From positions 1,736,001-1,800,000 of the forward strand of contig NZ_CP074346.1 of assembly GCF_018343795.1 (NCBI RefSeq): a stretch of 64,000 nucleotides of DNA. The letters run 5' to 3'. Positions 60,788 through 64,000 of the stretch are shown piece by piece; the stretch's first letter is position 1, and each line of letters begins with the position of its first letter. Source of the DNA: Phocoenobacter atlanticus subsp. cyclopteri. Its GTDB lineage: Bacteria; Pseudomonadota; Gammaproteobacteria; Enterobacterales; Pasteurellaceae. The notes under the pieces are model-generated. The model was not told the origin of the DNA and ran no database searches. It was given only the letters and a program-made list of their open reading frames with translations. The translations under genes and the position numbers were made by a program.

Positions 60788-62110
60788 TTATCTTGAACCT
60801 TTTAAATTGGCTTTCTTCAACACAGAGTCATATTGTAAAGACATTAAATGACTTTGGACTTGTGCGATGAAATCCATAATAACTACCACAACAATCAATA
60901 GCGATGTACCACCTAAATTAAATGGTACTTTCCATAATGATGTTACGATATAAGGAACCAAACAAACAAATGCAATATACAAACCACCAATCATTGTAAT
61001 TCGTGTCATTACTTTGTCAATATGACGAGATGTTTGTTCTCCTGGTCTATAACCTGGTACAAACGCACCTGATTTTTTCAAATTATCCGCAATATCACGT
61101 GGATTATTTTGCATACTTGTATAAAAGAAAGCAAAGAATATCACAGCCATTGTAAATAATGCAATATACAATGGTTGACCTGGTTGTAATAATAATGAAA
61201 TATCAGACAACCATTCAAAACCTTCATTCTCTCCAAACCATTTCACAACAGTTGCAGGGAAAAGAATAATACTAGATGCAAAGATAGCTGGAATTACACC
61301 AGCCATATTTACTTTTAATGGTAAATGTGAAGATTTCGCAGGCATCATCATTCGCCCTTGTTGACGACTTGCATAATTGACTACGATTCTTCTTTGTCCA
61401 CGTTCAACGAAAACAACAAAATATGTTACTGCAAAAGCAACAACTACAATTAAAAGCAGAACAATCAAAGATATTTCACCTTGACGCGCTTGTTCAACTG
61501 TCTGTCCAATAGTGCCTGGTAATCCTGCCACAATCCCAGCGAAGATAATGAGAGAAATTCCATTTCCTACGCCACGTTCTGTAATTTGCTCACCTAACCA
61601 CATTAAGAACATTGTTCCCGTTACTAAACTAATAACAGCTGTAATATAAAACAGCATATCAGGATTAGGAACAAGTCCATTGATCATATTTGGTAAGGCA
61701 AAAGAAATACCAACAGACTGAATAAATGCTAATAAAAGAGTAGAGTATCTTGTATATTTACTAATTTTACGTTGTCCTGCTGCACCTTCTTTTTTTAACT
61801 CAGATAATGCCGGATGAATGGCAGTAAGTAACTGAATGATAATAGAAGCAGAAATATAAGGCATAATACCTAACGCAAAAATAGATGCTCTACTCAATGC
61901 ACCACCAGAAAACATATTAAACATGTCAATGATGGTACCTTGTTGTTTTTGAATTAATTCGGATAAAACAGAAGCATCAATACCAGGAACAGGAATAAAA
62001 GATCCGATTCTAAAAACCACTAATGCAAACAAAACAAATAATAGTCTAGATTTTAGTTCACCAGAGCTTTTTTGTGTATTATTTCCTTGATATCCTGGTT
62101 GCTTTGCCAT
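60788..62110 (-). CDS. secY: Preprotein translocase subunit SecY
   Basis: Predicted 440 aa with ten hydrophobic segments. SecY is the channel of the Sec translocon, partner of the SecA encoded at 25-28 kb. Signatures are [31 protein letters not shown] and the cytosolic loop [22 protein letters not shown]. Part of the spc operon, after rplO. Confidence 0.98.
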   Translation of the reverse strand: MAKQPGYQGNNTQKSSGELKSRLLFVLFALVVFRIGSFIPVPGIDASVLSELIQKQQGTIIDMFNMFSGGALSRASIFALGIMPYISASIIIQLLTAIHPALSELKKEGAAGQRKISKYTRYSTLLLAFIQSVGISFALPNMINGLVPNPDMLFYITAVISLVTGTMFLMWLGEQITERGVGNGISLIIFAGIVAGLPGTIGQTVEQARQGEISLIVLLLIVVVAFAVTYFVVFVERGQRRIVVNYASRQQGRMMMPAKSSHLPLKVNMAGVIPAIFASSIILFPATVVKWFGENEGFEWLSDISLLLQPGQPLYIALFTMAVIFFAFFYTSMQNNPRDIADNLKKSGAFVPGYRPGEQTSRHIDKVMTRITMIGGLYIAFVCLVPYIVTSLWKVPFNLGGTSLLIVVVVIMDFIAQVQSHLMSLQYDSVLKKANLKGSR

Positions 62111-62113
62111 TGA

Positions 62114-62548
62114 TTATTCCTCGATTGAACCGCCAGCAGCTTCAATAGCAGCTTTTGCACCTTTAGTAACACGTAAACCTTTAACAGTTACCACTTTTTC
62201 AATTTTACCTGATAAAATTACTTTTGCAGATAAAATATCTTTTGTTACTAAATTAGCGGTTTTAAGTGTGTCTAAAGTGATAATATCACCTTCAACTTTC
62301 GCTAATTCATCTAAACGAATTTCAGCAGTACGTAAAGATTTTAATGACGTGAAACCAAATTTAGGTAAACGACGGTATAAAGGCATTTGTCCACCTTCGA
62401 ATCCACGACGAGCACCGCCACCAGAACGAGATTTTTGACCTTTATGACCACGTCCACCAGTTTTGCCTAAGCCAGAACCGATACCACGTCCTAAACGTTT
62501 ACTGCTATGTTTAGCACCTTCTGCTGGAGATAGAGAGTTTAAACGCAT
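62114..62548 (-). CDS. rplO: 50S ribosomal protein L15
   Basis: Predicted 144 aa. The Gly/Arg-rich N-terminus ([20 protein letters not shown]) and the body starting [17 protein letters not shown] are typical L15. Between rpmD and secY. Confidence 0.98.
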   Translation of the reverse strand: MRLNSLSPAEGAKHSSKRLGRGIGSGLGKTGGRGHKGQKSRSGGGARRGFEGGQMPLYRRLPKFGFTSLKSLRTAEIRLDELAKVEGDIITLDTLKTANLVTKDILSAKVILSGKIEKVVTVKGLRVTKGAKAAIEAAGGSIEE

Positions 62549-62552
62549 TCTA

Positions 62553-62732
62553 TTACTCCTCCACTTTAACCATATATGAAACTTGGTTGATCATTCCACG
62601 AACTGATGGAGTATCTTCAAGTTCCACTGTGTGTCGAATATGACGAAGGCCTAAACCTTTTAACGTTGCTTTATGCTTCGGTAAACGAGCAATTGAGCTA
62701 CGAGTTTGAGTTACTTTAATCGTTTTTGTCAT
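62553..62732 (-). CDS. rpmD: 50S ribosomal protein L30
   Basis: Predicted 59 aa from the ATG at 62732, with GGAG 9 bases before it; an in-frame TTG two codons upstream is too close to that site. The sequence starts [20 protein letters not shown], the L30 signature. Confidence 0.97.
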   Translation of the reverse strand: MTKTIKVTQTRSSIARLPKHKATLKGLGLRHIRHTVELEDTPSVRGMINQVSYMVKVEE

Positions 62733-62738
62733 ATTCAA

Positions 62739-63607
<869 letters not shown>

Positions 63608-63619
63608 AGTTAACCTACC

Positions 63620-64000
63620 TTACTTTTTCTTAGCCTCTTTTGTACGTACTACTTCATCAGAGTAACGTACACCTTTACCTTTATAAGGCTCAGGACGGCG
63701 GTATGCACGAATATCGGCTGCTACTTGACCAACTAACTGTTTGTCCGCACTTTTTAAAACAATTTCTGTTTGCGATGGACATTCAGCAGTTACGCCTGCA
63801 GGCAACTGATGATCAACCGGATGTGAGAAACCTAAGCTAAGTGCAACTGTGTTACCTTTTACTTGTGCTCTATAACCAACACCCACTAATTGCAATTTCT
63901 TAGTAAAGCCTTCTGTAACACCGATAACCATAGCATTAACTAATGCTCTAGCAGTACCAGCTTGAGCATTTGCATTAACCATACCTTCTTTAGGTACAAA
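63620..64000 (-). CDS. rplF: 50S ribosomal protein L6, 5' end cut by window
   Basis: The frame continues past the Met at 63982 to the window edge (FVPKEG upstream), so the N-terminal part is outside. The visible 127 codons carry the L6 second domain with [15 protein letters not shown] and the C-terminal [20 protein letters not shown]. Confidence 0.97.
   Translation of the reverse strand, partial: FVPKEGMVNANAQAGTARALVNAMVIGVTEGFTKKLQLVGVGYRAQVKGNTVALSLGFSHPVDHQLPAGVTAECPSQTEIVLKSADKQLVGQVAADIRAYRRPEPYKGKGVRYSDEVVRTKEAKKK

Overview
The window is chromosomal DNA from a member of the Pasteurellaceae. The base composition is AT-rich, core proteins closely resemble Haemophilus/Actinobacillus ones, and many copies of an uptake-signal-like motif (AAGCGGT followed about 10 bases later by TTTGCAAA) lie between and inside genes. 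The ACAAGCGGT form points to the Actinobacillus pleuropneumoniae-type uptake clade rather than the AAGTGCGGT type of H. influenzae. Species cannot be fixed from the sequence.

Layout. 1-7.1 kb: end of nudF, cpdA, then on the minus strand hfq, miaA, a frameshifted hemB, two tandem secreted paralogs of unknown function, and tatABC. 7.1-8.6 kb: a scar with two sfsA 3' remnants and a ubiB-end remnant around a RelE/ParE-type toxin-antitoxin pair. 8.6-29.5 kb: mostly core genes for LPS, envelope, competence and secretion (ubiB, waaC, waaF, oapA, comEA, hemG, murJ, rpsT, mscL, xerC, a Wzz-like gene, rapZ, ptsN, lptB/A/C, amiB, tsaE, orn, mutT, secA, secM, a dciA-like gene, an nlpE-like lipoprotein, tRNA-Ser). 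29.6-30.5 kb: lpxM.

30.6-43.5 kb is a defence island. A type I-F CRISPR-Cas locus (cas1, cas2-3, csy1-4, and an array with only two repeats and one spacer) is split between cas3 and csy1 by an oppositely oriented four-gene cassette. That cassette encodes a CD-NTase, an E2-E1 fusion (Cap2-like), a JAMM protease (Cap3-like) and a PD-(D/E)XK-like protein. I read it as a type II CBASS system. The array is followed by tRNA-Cys and tRNA-Gly.

44-57.4 kb: ybaN-like gene, lon (sigma-32-like promoter), an orphan IS200/IS605-type end, recG, dtd, yihY, and a remodelled ribose locus: rbsD and rbsK remain, rbsR is only a 3' fragment, and between them sits a LemA/GIDE-domain cassette bounded by palindromic repeats. 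Then mtnN and yccS. 57.6-64 kb: the ribosomal alpha and spc operons (rplQ to rplF, cut by the window end).

Six genes need a one-base change to restore the full reading frame: hemB, the CD-NTase, the nuclease-like effector, cas3, csy3 and the GIDE gene. Five of them are accessory or defence genes. This could be true decay or switching of defence genes, or base-calling error in short homopolymers; the sequence alone cannot decide.
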